A stretch of 61,561 bases of DNA from an uncultured Eubacterium sp. (GCA_944385025.1 CALWVQ010000079.1:1-61561), one strand, 5' to 3'; shown: positions 29,228 through 38,535, numbered from the stretch's first letter. Numbers and translations: made by a program. The notes: generated by a model from the letters alone, not told the origin.

Positions 29228-30055
29228 ATGAACGTATTGATTGTCGGACTGGGTCTTATCGGCGCCAGCCTTGCTAAAACGCTTAAAAAGAATACAAATC
29301 ACAAGGTCCTCGGCTGGAACAGAACAGAGTCTGTTTCAAAAAGAGCTGTTGCCGAGGGCGTTATAGATGAAACAGGCTCTCTTGAGGAGCTGATACCACA
29401 GGCTGACGTTACTATTGTAAACTTTTATCCCAAGGCTATTGTACCATTTATTAAAGAACACAAAGACCTGTTTAAAAAGGACAGTATTGTTACTGATTCC
29501 TGTGGTATTAAAACCCAGATTTGCAATGAGCTTAAAGATGAAAAGTTTAATTTTTATTTTATAGGCGCCCACCCAATGGCAGGACGTGAGGTAAGCGGCT
29601 ATGACAATTCTCTTGCAACGCTGTTTGATAATGCGTCGTTTATCTGCACTCCCTACGATAACACGCCAAGGGCAAAAACAGACGCTCTTGTGGGTCTTGC
29701 GCAGGAAATGGGATTTGCAAGAACTGTTGTTACAACGCCTGAGCATCACGACGAAATGATTGCTTTTACTTCACAGATTGCCCACGTGCTTGCCTGCTCA
29801 TATGTTTTGTCACCTCTTGCACCACAGCACGCAGGTTATTCCGCAGGCAGCTACCGTGATGTGAGCCGTGTAGCAAGAATTAATGCAGATATGTGGACGG
29901 AGCTTTTTGTGGCAAACAAGGATGCTCTTGTGAGAGAAATTGACGACCTTGTTTCAAATCTTATGAAATTCAAATATTGCATAGTAAATGAAGACGAAAA
30001 ACAGCTCCACGATTTAATGGAAAAGGGCAACAGAATTAAAGAGGAAATCGGTTAA
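29228..30055 (+). CDS. tyrA: Prephenate dehydrogenase
   Basis: A 275-residue NAD(P)-dependent enzyme converting prephenate to 4-hydroxyphenylpyruvate for tyrosine. N-terminal Rossmann motif GLGLIGASLAK (7-17), the catalytic-His region GAHPMAGRE and the TPEHHDEMIAFTSQIAHV segment. It is the short form without an ACT domain, so tyrosine feedback is not obvious from the sequence. It is first in the operon and its TAA overlaps the aroB ATG by one base. Confidence 0.94.
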   Translation: MNVLIVGLGLIGASLAKTLKKNTNHKVLGWNRTESVSKRAVAEGVIDETGSLEELIPQADVTIVNFYPKAIVPFIKEHKDLFKKDSIVTDSCGIKTQICNELKDEKFNFYFIGAHPMAGREVSGYDNSLATLFDNASFICTPYDNTPRAKTDALVGLAQEMGFARTVVTTPEHHDEMIAFTSQIAHVLACSYVLSPLAPQHAGYSAGSYRDVSRVARINADMWTELFVANKDALVREIDDLVSNLMKFKYCIVNEDEKQLHDLMEKGNRIKEEIG

Positions 30056-31107
30056 TGAAAAAACTTACTGTTAATGTGAACGACAGCTATGACATTTTAA
30101 TTGAAAAAGGTCTTATAAATAAAACAGGCGAGCTTGTAAAGAGTGTTCTTGACTGTAACAAAATAACTCTTATAAGCGATGACAATGTTTATGCTTTGTA
30201 CGGCGACAATGTTAAAACACAGCTTGAAAAACAGGGATATCAAGTGTTTACATATGTTTTTAAGGCAGGCGAGGCGTCTAAAAAAACATCAACTGTAATA
30301 GATATGGTTGAGTTTATGGCGGACAAACAGCTTACAAGATCTGACGCAGTAGTAGCTTTAGGCGGCGGCGTTTGCGGCGATATGGCAGGATTTGCCTCTG
30401 CAATTTATCTTCGCGGTATTAGATTTGTGCAGATTCCTACATCTCTTCTTGCTCAGGTTGACTCGTCGGTAGGCGGCAAAACAGCAGTTGATTTGCCTCA
30501 AGGCAAAAATCTCTGCGGCGCTTTTCATCAGCCTTGCCTTGTAATTATCGACCCCAATGTGCTTGATACGTTAAGCGACCATTTCTTTAATGACGGAATG
30601 GGTGAGGTTGTAAAATACGGTTGTATCAAGTCAAAATCATTGTTTGAACGACTTGAAAAGGAAAATCCCAAGGATTTTATTGAAGATTTAATATACGAGT
30701 GTGTGGATATTAAAAGAGTAATCGTTGAAAACGACGAAAAAGAAATGGGCGAAAGGGCTCTTTTAAACTTTGGTCACACCTGCGGTCACGCCATTGAAAA
30801 ACTGTGGAATTTTGAAACGGTAAGTCACGGCGAGGCTGTGGCAATCGGTATGGTGATGATAAGTCAGGCAGGGGAAAGTGCAGGACTTACTGAAAAAGGA
30901 ACAGCCGACAGAATTGTCAACATACTGGGTAAAATGAATATGAAAATTGAAGACACTCATTCAACTAAAGAAATAGTTGACGCAATGAGCGCCGACAAGA
31001 AAAGAACGAATAAAGGCATAAAGCTTGTAATGCTTAAAGAGATAGGTGAAAGCTTTATAAAGCCTGTAACTATGGAAGAAACAGCAACGCTTTTCGGAGT
31101 AAATTAA
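30055..31107 (+). CDS. aroB: 3-dehydroquinate synthase
   Basis: A 350-residue AroB making 3-dehydroquinate from DAHP, the second shikimate step, with bound NAD and zinc. Features are GGGVCGDMAGFASAIYLRGI, VDSSVGGKTAVDLPQGKN, DGMGEVVKYG and the metal-binding HTCGHAIE. It overlaps both tyrA and aroA by one base. DAHP synthase, aroD, aroE and aroK are not in the window. Confidence 0.96.
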   Translation: MKKLTVNVNDSYDILIEKGLINKTGELVKSVLDCNKITLISDDNVYALYGDNVKTQLEKQGYQVFTYVFKAGEASKKTSTVIDMVEFMADKQLTRSDAVVALGGGVCGDMAGFASAIYLRGIRFVQIPTSLLAQVDSSVGGKTAVDLPQGKNLCGAFHQPCLVIIDPNVLDTLSDHFFNDGMGEVVKYGCIKSKSLFERLEKENPKDFIEDLIYECVDIKRVIVENDEKEMGERALLNFGHTCGHAIEKLWNFETVSHGEAVAIGMVMISQAGESAGLTEKGTADRIVNILGKMNMKIEDTHSTKEIVDAMSADKKRTNKGIKLVMLKEIGESFIKPVTMEETATLFGVN

Positions 31108-32309
31108 TGGGAATTGTTAAAATCGAAAACTCAATATTAAACGGTACGGTTACTGCTCCGCCTTCCAAATCTGCGGCGCACAGAGCCTTGATTTGCTCTT
31201 TTCTGGCAGGAGGCGGCTCCGTTTCCCCTATAATCAACTCCAAGGATATGCAGGCTACCACAGGGGTTATAGATGCTCTTAAAAGAGGCGACAGCACGCT
31301 TAACTGTATTGAAAGCGGCTCAACTCTTCGCTTTATGATACCTGTTGCGGCGTCGCTGGGCAAAAACGTTACTTTTACAGGTGAAGGCAGACTGCCTGAA
31401 AGACCTGTGGGCGAGTATCTCGAAATTCTGCCAAAGCATAATGTTAAGGTGGAAAGCAACGGATTTTTGCCCCTTTCAATTTCGGGAAAACTTACAAACG
31501 GTACATATGAGGCGGCAGGGGACGTGAGCAGTCAGTATATAACAGGCTTGCTTCTTGCCCTTGCAAATGTGGACGGTGACAGTGCAGTTATTCTTACCAC
31601 CAAACTTCAGTCAAAGCCTTATGTTGATATGACTGTCAAGGTAATGGCTGATTACGGTGTTTATGTTAAAGAAACAGAGTTTGGATATCTTATCCACGGA
31701 AATCAGCAGTTTAAAAAGCTTGATTATACGGTGGAGGGCGACTGGTCACAAGCGGCGTTTTTCCTTGTTGCAGGCGCAATAGGCGGCGATATTACGGTAA
31801 ACGGTCTTGATATGAACAGCACCCAAGGGGATAAGGAAATTGTTAATGTTATCAGGAATTTCGGCGGAAATATAACTGTTGATGATAATGAAATCAGGTG
31901 TTTCGGCGGTGAACTGAAAGGCACTGAAATTGACGCATCTGATATACCCGATTTAGTACCGATAATTGCAGTTTTAGCTGCTTTTGCAAAGGGAAAAACA
32001 GTTATCAAAGGCGCTGAAAGATTAAGATATAAAGAGTCCGACAGGATTGAAAGCGTAGTTCAAAACCTAAAGCTTTTAGGTGCGCAGGTGCAGGAGACTA
32101 CTGACGGAATGATAATTAACGGCGGAAAAAAGCTTAATTCAGCTAAACTGAAAGGTTTTAACGACCACAGAATAGTTATGGCGTTTTCGGTGGCTGGGCT
32201 TTATATTGACGGCACTGTTGAGATTGACGACGCAGAAAGTATTAACAAGTCGTATCCGTCATTTTTTGAAGATTATAACAGACTGGGAGGTAAGGCAGAT
32301 GTCCTCTAA
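31107..32309 (+). CDS. aroA: 3-phosphoshikimate 1-carboxyvinyltransferase (EPSP synthase)
   Basis: A 400-residue EPSP synthase, joining shikimate 3-phosphate and phosphoenolpyruvate. It shows the N-terminal KSAAHRALI, SGSTLRFM, the PERP segment, DPDLVP-like DIPDLVPI, and RYKESDRI. The length is slightly below the usual 420-440 but all motifs are visible. Its end overlaps the start of aroC by 11 bases. Confidence 0.96.
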   Translation: MGIVKIENSILNGTVTAPPSKSAAHRALICSFLAGGGSVSPIINSKDMQATTGVIDALKRGDSTLNCIESGSTLRFMIPVAASLGKNVTFTGEGRLPERPVGEYLEILPKHNVKVESNGFLPLSISGKLTNGTYEAAGDVSSQYITGLLLALANVDGDSAVILTTKLQSKPYVDMTVKVMADYGVYVKETEFGYLIHGNQQFKKLDYTVEGDWSQAAFFLVAGAIGGDITVNGLDMNSTQGDKEIVNVIRNFGGNITVDDNEIRCFGGELKGTEIDASDIPDLVPIIAVLAAFAKGKTVIKGAERLRYKESDRIESVVQNLKLLGAQVQETTDGMIINGGKKLNSAKLKGFNDHRIVMAFSVAGLYIDGTVEIDDAESINKSYPSFFEDYNRLGGKADVL

Positions 32310-33372
32310 TTTCGGAGAAAATATAAAACTTTCCATTTTCGGCGAAAGCCACGGCGAGGCAATAGGCTGTGTTATTGACGGACTGCCCCACGGCGTAGAG
32401 CTTGATATGGATAAAATCTATCTTGATATGTCAAGACGTGCGCCCGGCAAGGACAAAACTGCTACTCCACGACTTGAAAAGGATATACCTCATATTATTT
32501 CGGGAGTGTTAAACGGTGTAACAACAGGGGCTCCGCTGGCGATGATTATTGAAAACACAAATACAAAAAGCGGCGATTACGGCAATCTTATGACTGTTCC
32601 CCGTCCATCACACAGCGATTATCCTGCATATGTAAAGTATGAGGGTAAAAATGATGTACGCGGCGGCGGCCATTTCAGCGGTCGTCTTACAGCACCTCTT
32701 GTTTTTGCAGGCGCTGTTGCAAAGCAGATACTTGAGAAAAAGGGCATAACAGTAGGCGCTCACATTCTTAAAATCGGCTCTGTCTGTGACGAAGGCTTTG
32801 ATATGCTCAATGTGAATAAAGAAATGCTTGAAAGTGTTTCTAAAAAGAGTTTTTCAGTCGTTTCACCAAGGGCGGAAGAACAGATGAGAGCGGAGATAGA
32901 AAAGGCAAGACTTAATCAGGACAGTGTGGGCGGTATTGTAGAATGTGCAGTAACAGGCTTGCCTGTCGGCGTGGGAGCAAACATATTTTCCACCGTAGAA
33001 AGCAAGCTTGCGTCAATTCTTTTTGCAGTTCCTGCTGTTAAGGGCGTAGAGTTCGGCAAGGGCTTTGAATTCGGCGAAATGCTGGGCTCGCAGGCAAACG
33101 ATCAGTACTGTATTAAAGATGAAAAAGTAGCAATGCTTTCAAATAATAACGGCGGTATTTTAGGGGGAATGACAACAGGGGCGCCTGTGGTGGTTTCTGT
33201 GGCATTTAAGCCTACACCGTCAATTTCACAAAAGCAGAAAAGCGTTAATTTACAGACTATGAAAGAGGAAGAGCTTGTCATAAATGGCAGACATGACCCT
33301 TGTATAGTTCCAAGGGCAGTGCCGGTAGTAGAAGGTGCGGTTGCGTTTGCACTTCTTGATATGATGATATAG
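32299..33372 (+). CDS. aroC: Chorismate synthase
   Basis: A 357-residue FMN-dependent enzyme converting EPSP to chorismate. The signatures are GESHGEAIG near the start, RGGGHFSGRLTAP in the middle and GRHDPCIVPRAVPV near the end. The ATG at 32299 has GGAGG 10 bases upstream and gives the normal N-terminus; a longer frame back to 32206 lies within aroA and is not family-like. Together with aroB and aroA it covers much of the chorismate branch. Confidence 0.97.
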   Translation: MSSNFGENIKLSIFGESHGEAIGCVIDGLPHGVELDMDKIYLDMSRRAPGKDKTATPRLEKDIPHIISGVLNGVTTGAPLAMIIENTNTKSGDYGNLMTVPRPSHSDYPAYVKYEGKNDVRGGGHFSGRLTAPLVFAGAVAKQILEKKGITVGAHILKIGSVCDEGFDMLNVNKEMLESVSKKSFSVVSPRAEEQMRAEIEKARLNQDSVGGIVECAVTGLPVGVGANIFSTVESKLASILFAVPAVKGVEFGKGFEFGEMLGSQANDQYCIKDEKVAMLSNNNGGILGGMTTGAPVVVSVAFKPTPSISQKQKSVNLQTMKEEELVINGRHDPCIVPRAVPVVEGAVAFALLDMMI

Positions 33373-33385
33373 CAAAGGATAAAAA

Positions 33386-34519
33386 ATGGATTTATTGGAC
33401 CTTAGAAATGAGATAGACAAAATTGACAGCCAGCTTATCCCTCTTCTTATGAAGAGAATGAGCATTTCCGAGCAGGTGGCACAGTATAAAGTTGAAAATT
33501 CTATGCCTGTGCTTAATGAAAAGCGCGAGCAGGAAATACTTGAAAATGTGGCAAAGAAGTGCGGCGACAAGGGCGAGATTATAAAAACTGTATTTTCTGC
33601 AACTATGGACGCATCACGTGCGTTACAGCATAAAATAATCGGCGGAGGCAGGGAACTGCGTGAAAGTGTAACAAAGGCGCTGACTGATGAAAAACTTACT
33701 GCAAACGGCGGCAACATTGCCTGTCAGGGCGTTGAGGGAGCATACAGCGGAGTTACTGCCAACAAGATTTTTCCCGATTCCCCTATAAAGTTTTACACTC
33801 AGTTTGAAGATGTGTTTGAAGCGGTAAATAAAGGAGAGGCGGTTTTCGGCGTAATTCCTGTTGAAAATTCCACCGCAGGCTCTGTTCACGAATCATATGA
33901 TTTGATAATGAAGTACAGATTTTATGTTGTGGGTGCATATGATTTAAAGATAGAGCATTGTCTTTGCGCTAAAGAGGGAACAAAGTATGAAGATATTACA
34001 GATATTTATTCCCACCCTCAAGCCTTGTCCCAGTGCAGTAATTTTGTAAAGAATTTTGACTTTACAGGGGTAAACTACTCTAATACTGCTGCTGCGGCAA
34101 AATTTGTAGCAGAAAGCAGTAAAAAAAATATTGCCGTAATATGTTCGGAACTTGCTGCAAAAAAATACGGCTTGAAGATTTTAAAAAGAAATGTTCAGAA
34201 TAATAATAACAACAGAACGAGATTTATAGTAATTTCCAAAAAACTTATTATCAGCAGCGGAGCGGATAAAATTTCTCTTATTTTCTCAACTGCCGATAAA
34301 ACAGGCTCTCTTTACAGAGTTTTAGGCAGATTTTCAATGGCGGGGCTTAATCTTACGAAACTTGAGTCACGTCCTATTGAAAATGCAAATTTCAACTATC
34401 ACTTTTACGTTGATGTATCCGGAAGCGTACGCGACAACTCAACCATTGATTTAATGTGCGCTCTTTCGGATGAACTTCCGGAATTTGAATTTTTAGGGAA
34501 TTTTTACGAGCATCAGTAA
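33386..34519 (+). CDS. pheA: Bifunctional chorismate mutase / prephenate dehydratase
   Basis: A 377-residue fusion. Chorismate mutase of the AroQ type fills about 1-85 (LRNEIDKIDSQLIPLLMKRM). Prephenate dehydratase fills about 110-285 (GVEGAYSGVTANKIF; FGVIPVENSTAGSVHESYDL; YSHPQALSQC). An ACT domain follows at about 293-372 (DKTGSLYRVLGRFSMAGLNL, with ESRPI) and is expected to bind phenylalanine for feedback control. It takes chorismate to phenylpyruvate. With tyrA it supplies both phenylalanine and tyrosine arms. Confidence 0.96.
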   Translation: MDLLDLRNEIDKIDSQLIPLLMKRMSISEQVAQYKVENSMPVLNEKREQEILENVAKKCGDKGEIIKTVFSATMDASRALQHKIIGGGRELRESVTKALTDEKLTANGGNIACQGVEGAYSGVTANKIFPDSPIKFYTQFEDVFEAVNKGEAVFGVIPVENSTAGSVHESYDLIMKYRFYVVGAYDLKIEHCLCAKEGTKYEDITDIYSHPQALSQCSNFVKNFDFTGVNYSNTAAAAKFVAESSKKNIAVICSELAAKKYGLKILKRNVQNNNNNRTRFIVISKKLIISSGADKISLIFSTADKTGSLYRVLGRFSMAGLNLTKLESRPIENANFNYHFYVDVSGSVRDNSTIDLMCALSDELPEFEFLGNFYEHQ

Positions 34520-34539
34520 TTTGATTTGGGGATGACTTT

Positions 34540-35310
34540 GTGAAACAGCAAAAACGCCATCAGACAAATTTAATATCTACAATAGTAATGATAATAACGG
34601 CAAGTCTTATTACTTTTCTTGCGGTAGTGCTTTATTACCATTCAATGCTTGAAATCAGATTTGACGCCCTTATAAATTGGCTTAAAGAGGTTGATACAGC
34701 TATTGCAAATCTTGATTCGCAAACAGAAATCATTATCTGTATTTTTGCTCTTTATATTGCCAAATGCCAGTTGCCGATACCTATGGGATTTTTGTGTGTT
34801 ATTTCCGGTATCGTGTTTCCTTTGCCCCAGGCGATTGTTATAAATATTGCCTTTAGCTTTTTCTTCTTTGCAGTAAAGTATGTTGAGGGAAAATTTATCG
34901 GCGGCGGTTGGACGGGAATGATACTGGGCATAAAACAGCTTCATTTCGTCAGGGACTGGATACAGTTTAAGGGCACGGGCAATCCCTATGTGCTGTTTGT
35001 GTCGCGTCTTGTGCCGTCCATACCTTTGGGAATGGTGTCAAAATATTACGGCTCAATGCGCTACGACTTCCTTTACTATACATTGTTAAGTCTGCTGGGG
35101 CTTGCTCCGAGGCTTTACATCTATACAAGAATCGGTTCGGCAATTTATAATCCGTTTTCCGTTCAGTTTATTGTACTTTTAATGGTTATTGTTGCCTTTA
35201 CCGGCATTTCAATAATAGTGTTTAATGTTTTCTACGGCATTAAATCAAAGCAGATGAATCAGACTCTTCTGATTTATTCTGAAAAAGAAAAATACAGAAT
35301 TGTTTTATAA
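34540..35310 (+). CDS. VTT-domain (TVP38/TMEM64, DedA-like) membrane protein
   Basis: A 256-residue integral membrane protein with about six hydrophobic segments (first at about 13-32). The VTT-type core includes KCQLPIPMGFLCVISGIVFP, where DedA relatives have a helix-turn-helix re-entrant loop, and FVSRLVPSIPLGMVSKYYG with the conserved arginine. Members of this superfamily are lipid scramblases or transporters of undecaprenyl phosphate; the substrate here is not known. It starts at GTG 34540, 20 bases after pheA, with GGGGATGA upstream, so it probably rides on the aromatic operon. Confidence 0.8.
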   Translation: MKQQKRHQTNLISTIVMIITASLITFLAVVLYYHSMLEIRFDALINWLKEVDTAIANLDSQTEIIICIFALYIAKCQLPIPMGFLCVISGIVFPLPQAIVINIAFSFFFFAVKYVEGKFIGGGWTGMILGIKQLHFVRDWIQFKGTGNPYVLFVSRLVPSIPLGMVSKYYGSMRYDFLYYTLLSLLGLAPRLYIYTRIGSAIYNPFSVQFIVLLMVIVAFTGISIIVFNVFYGIKSKQMNQTLLIYSEKEKYRIVL

Positions 35311-35322
35311 GGAGAATACAAA

Positions 35323-36603
35323 ATGAAAGCCAGTGAAATTATTGCAAAGCTTGAAAGCGGCGACCTTAATGATGAACTTAAAAAGGTTTACGTTACAGAC
35401 AGCGCAGTTGAGGAACAAAAGCCTCGTTACATAAGTACTCTTAAAAAGTTTGTTGAGCTTTTCGGCGACGACAGACAGGTTATGGTATTAAGCGCTCCCG
35501 GCAGAACGGAGATTTGCGGCAACCATACCGACCATAATAACGGCAAGGTGCTTGCCGGCGCTATCAATCTTGACGCCATTGCAGTTGCCGCTAAAAGCGA
35601 TGAGATGGTAATTCACGAAAAATCAGAAGGTCACGGTATGAATACCGTTGATATTTCTGATTTAACACCTGATGAAAGTTGTTACGGCAAGTCAGCTTCT
35701 ATGATTAAGGGTGTAGCAGCAGGCTTTAAAAATAACGGATACGAAATCGGCGGCTTTGACGCTTGTACCACCAGCGACGTTATGGGCGGCTCTGGACTTT
35801 CCTCATCAGCCGCATTTGAGGTTCTTATCGGCACTGTTTTGTCTCATCTTTATAATGACGGACAGGTGGACCCTGTAACTGTTGCAAAGATTGCCCAGTA
35901 CAGCGAAAATGTTTATTTCGGTAAGCCGTCGGGACTTCTTGATCAGATGGCGTCTTCGGTAGGTACTTTTGTTACTATCGACTTTGAAAGCACAAAAAAT
36001 CCTGTTATCAAAAAGGTTCAGTATGATTTTTCAAAATCGGGTCACAGCCTTTGCATTGTTGATACCCACGGCAATCACAGCGACCTTACAGACGACTATG
36101 CCGCAGTAAGAGGCGAGATGGAATCAGTTGCACAGGCAATGGGTAAAAGCGTTCTTCGCGAGATAGAAGAAGATGATTTTTATAAAGAAATTCCACAGCT
36201 TACCAAAAAGGTAAACGACCGTGCAATTTTAAGGGCAAGCCACTTCTTTAACGAAAATAAAAGAGTTGACAATGCTGTTAAAGCTCTTGAAAGCAATAAT
36301 TTTGACGAGTTTAAAAATATTATTACAAGCTCGGGCTATTCATCATATATGTATAACCAAAACGTGTTTACACCGAAAAACCCCACAGAGCAAAAGCTTT
36401 CTCTTGCTCTTTGCGTAAGCCAGCAGCTTCTTGAGGGTAAAGGGGCGTGGCGAGTACACGGCGGCGGATTTGCAGGAACTATTCAAGCGTTTGTTCCAAA
36501 TGAAATTTTGGAGGAATACCGCAGTGAAATGGATGCAGTATTCGGCAAAGGTTCGTGTTATGTGCTTATAATCAGACCGGTTGGCGGCGCAAGAGTAATA
36601 TAG
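35323..36603 (+). CDS. galK: Galactokinase
   Basis: A 426-residue GHMP-family kinase phosphorylating galactose at C1. It has the galactokinase signature APGRTEICGNHTDHNNGKVL near residue 60, the ATP loop GGSGLSSSAAFEVLIG near 155, catalytic Asp in GLLDQMASSVG, and the C-terminal GGGFAGTIQAF. An N-terminal extension of about 35 residues makes it longer than the typical 390. It lies 12 bases after the VTT gene; no galT or galE is nearby, which is unusual for a Leloir enzyme. Confidence 0.93.
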   Translation: MKASEIIAKLESGDLNDELKKVYVTDSAVEEQKPRYISTLKKFVELFGDDRQVMVLSAPGRTEICGNHTDHNNGKVLAGAINLDAIAVAAKSDEMVIHEKSEGHGMNTVDISDLTPDESCYGKSASMIKGVAAGFKNNGYEIGGFDACTTSDVMGGSGLSSSAAFEVLIGTVLSHLYNDGQVDPVTVAKIAQYSENVYFGKPSGLLDQMASSVGTFVTIDFESTKNPVIKKVQYDFSKSGHSLCIVDTHGNHSDLTDDYAAVRGEMESVAQAMGKSVLREIEEDDFYKEIPQLTKKVNDRAILRASHFFNENKRVDNAVKALESNNFDEFKNIITSSGYSSYMYNQNVFTPKNPTEQKLSLALCVSQQLLEGKGAWRVHGGGFAGTIQAFVPNEILEEYRSEMDAVFGKGSCYVLIIRPVGGARVI

Positions 36604-36633
36604 TTTAAAGTTCTTTTCAAGAGGGGATATAAG

Positions 36634-37584
36634 TTGAAATACATATTTGTCATAAACCCTATTGCGGGTAATGATAATAAGAAAAAAATAATGTCAAGAA
36701 TTCAGTCTACATTTCGCCTTATTAATGATGAAATGATAATTGAGGAAACCAAGTCGGTTGGTGATGCTCAAAAAATTGCCGCAGATTATTCGGATAAATA
36801 CGGCAAAGACTGTGTAATAGTGTCCTGCGGCGGCGACGGAACAGTACACGAGATTGCCAATGGTTTGGCAGGAAAGGAAACTCCGCTTTTAGTTCTTCCG
36901 TTAGGAACAGGTAACGACTTTGCCAAGAAAATATATAAGACAAAAAACATCAAGGTAGAAAATGTTATTAAAGCCTTCGGTTTTTATAGCGGCAAAATTG
37001 CCTACGACATAATGCCTATTGACTTGATAGACTATAACGGTGAAAAATGTATCAACGTTATGAGTTACGGACTTGATACCAAAATAGAAACAATCGGACG
37101 TAAAATCGCGGCAAAAGTTCCTTTTTTGTCACAGCAGGCGTACAGCGTGGCTATTGTTCCCGCTCTTTGCCGGTCTCTCACTTACCATATTAATATAGAC
37201 CTTGACTGTGTGGACGAAAACGGCAACCGATATAAAATAAGGCAGGAACCTCTTGATTATACACTTCTTGCTATCTGCAATGCCAGCTATTACGGGGGAG
37301 GCTTTTGTCCTGCACCTAATGCAAAGCTTGACGACGGTCTTTTGGATTATGCGCTTTGCCATCCCGTAAATGTATTGCAGACACCGCCGCTTATTCCGAA
37401 ATACAGCAAGGGCGATATAGAAAATATTGACCACCTTGACACAGGATATGTTACAGGCGGCAGAATCTGGACGGCAGACGGAAAAGCCCTTTTAGGAAAC
37501 TGTGACGGTGAAAATTTCGACTATAAAGAGGTAATTTTCAAAGTGGACAAAAAGGCGCTTAACCTGTGTGTAATAAAAGGATAA
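36634..37584 (+). CDS. dagK: Diacylglycerol/lipid kinase family protein
   Basis: A 316-residue member of the DagK/YegS lipid-kinase family. The N-terminal nucleotide-binding domain contains SCGGDGTVHEIANGL and LPLGTGNDFAKK; the C-terminal beta-sandwich contains ICNASYYGGGFCPAPNAKLDDG. DagK recycles diacylglycerol to phosphatidic acid, but relatives act on other lipids, so the substrate is provisional. It starts at TTG 36634, 9 bases after AGGGG, 30 bases after galK. It is the last gene of this run. Confidence 0.85.
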   Translation: MKYIFVINPIAGNDNKKKIMSRIQSTFRLINDEMIIEETKSVGDAQKIAADYSDKYGKDCVIVSCGGDGTVHEIANGLAGKETPLLVLPLGTGNDFAKKIYKTKNIKVENVIKAFGFYSGKIAYDIMPIDLIDYNGEKCINVMSYGLDTKIETIGRKIAAKVPFLSQQAYSVAIVPALCRSLTYHINIDLDCVDENGNRYKIRQEPLDYTLLAICNASYYGGGFCPAPNAKLDDGLLDYALCHPVNVLQTPPLIPKYSKGDIENIDHLDTGYVTGGRIWTADGKALLGNCDGENFDYKEVIFKVDKKALNLCVIKG

Positions 37585-37601
37585 AAATCAAAATAAAATA
37601 T

Positions 37602-37630
37602 TAACATTTACAGCACTCCTTCATAGTATG
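37602..37630 (+). promoter_or_regulatory. Candidate sigma-K-like promoter of the cysteine-rich gene
   Basis: AACA (37603-37606), 15 bases, CATAGTATG (37622-37630), differing from CATANNNTA at the last base. It is the same geometry as the candidate cotJC promoter. The expected start point is near 37638, 34 bases before the ATG. Confidence 0.4.
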
Positions 37631-37665
37631 ATACTGAAGTTTACTTCAATATTTTATGAAGGAGT
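37615..37665 (+). repeat. 11-base inverted repeat joining the promoter -10 and the ribosome site
   Basis: ACTCCTTCATA (37615-37625) is repeated inverted and exact as TATGAAGGAGT (37655-37665). The right arm contains the AAGGAG ribosome site; the left arm contains the CATA of the candidate promoter. Nested inside is TGAAGT (37635-37640) / ACTTCA (37643-37648). If transcripts start upstream, the hairpin would hide the ribosome site; if they start at the candidate promoter, only the inner hairpin is transcribed. Confidence 0.6.
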
Positions 37666-37671
37666 TTTGTT

Positions 37672-38493
37672 ATGCCTGACAATTCTATTTTTGAAACAAA
37701 GGATAAAAGAATAAAAGAGGCAGTTTGCATAGACACAAAACGAATTTTTGACAGCTGTGTCAGCAAGGATTGTCTGGAAGATTTGAGAGTTACATTTTTT
37801 TCTCGAAGCCAAAGGCTGATTGATGAGGCAGTTACTGTTAAAACAAGAGACTGCACCATTGAAGAAGTAAGCATTGACGTAGAGGAAGTACCGTTTAACA
37901 GGGGCTTTTACAGCGTTGATATCACATTTTATTTTAAACTCTGCTTTGATACCTATGCAGCGCCCTGCACAACTCCACAAGTTGCAGTAGGCTTTGCACA
38001 GTTTAACAAAAAATGTATTCTTTACGGCAGTGACGGAAACGTTAAGGTATTTGTATCTAATCCTTCCTGCGAGGCTATAGATTGCCCTGAATCACCGCAG
38101 TATACAAATCCTGTTGCCAAGGTACAGGCAGTTGACCCTGTAATCCTTGCCACAGAGGTACGCGACTGCTGTGACTGCAATGTTTGCCTTTGCACTTCTT
38201 TCCCCCAGAGTATTCTTAAATCTGTTGAAGATACAATTCCATCCTGCGGCGCATCAAAAGCAGTGCTTGTAACATTGGGACTTTTCTCAATAGTTCAAAT
38301 GGAAAGAGACGCTCAGATTCTTATTCCTGCTTACGATTATTGTTTGCCGGACAGAGAGTGTAATTGCAACACCTCAAATCCTTGCGAAACATTCCAGTCG
38401 ATAGATTTCCCTGTTGAAGAATTTTTCCCTGTTGACAGAGAAAACGGCTGCTCTTGCTGTGAAGCGCCTGAAGAAAAGGAAAACTGCGACTAA
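37672..38493 (+). CDS. Cysteine-rich protein of unknown function, possibly spore-associated
   Basis: A 273-residue protein with no signal peptide and no membrane segment. It has 23 cysteines (8%), grouped as DCCDCNVCLC near 165-175 and a C-terminal cluster (DRECNC, GCSCC). Its N-terminal part is beta-rich (KRIFDSCVSKDCLEDLRVTF, then NRGFYSVDITFYFKLCF), suggesting a structural domain. I do not recognise a named family. The high cysteine content, cytoplasmic type and sigma-K-like promoter suggest a crosslinked spore-coat or exosporium protein; this is inference. It has its own terminator, so it is a single-gene unit. Confidence 0.6.
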   Translation: MPDNSIFETKDKRIKEAVCIDTKRIFDSCVSKDCLEDLRVTFFSRSQRLIDEAVTVKTRDCTIEEVSIDVEEVPFNRGFYSVDITFYFKLCFDTYAAPCTTPQVAVGFAQFNKKCILYGSDGNVKVFVSNPSCEAIDCPESPQYTNPVAKVQAVDPVILATEVRDCCDCNVCLCTSFPQSILKSVEDTIPSCGASKAVLVTLGLFSIVQMERDAQILIPAYDYCLPDRECNCNTSNPCETFQSIDFPVEEFFPVDRENGCSCCEAPEEKENCD

Positions 38494-38504
38494 ATGTTAA
38501 AAAC

Positions 38505-38535
38505 AGCCTCTGCTTTAAGCAGGGGCTTTATTTGA
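38505..38535 (+). terminator. Intrinsic terminator after the cysteine-rich gene
   Basis: AGCCTCTGC / GCAGGGGCT stem (one T-G pair) with TTTAA loop, followed by TTATTT. Confidence 0.8.
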
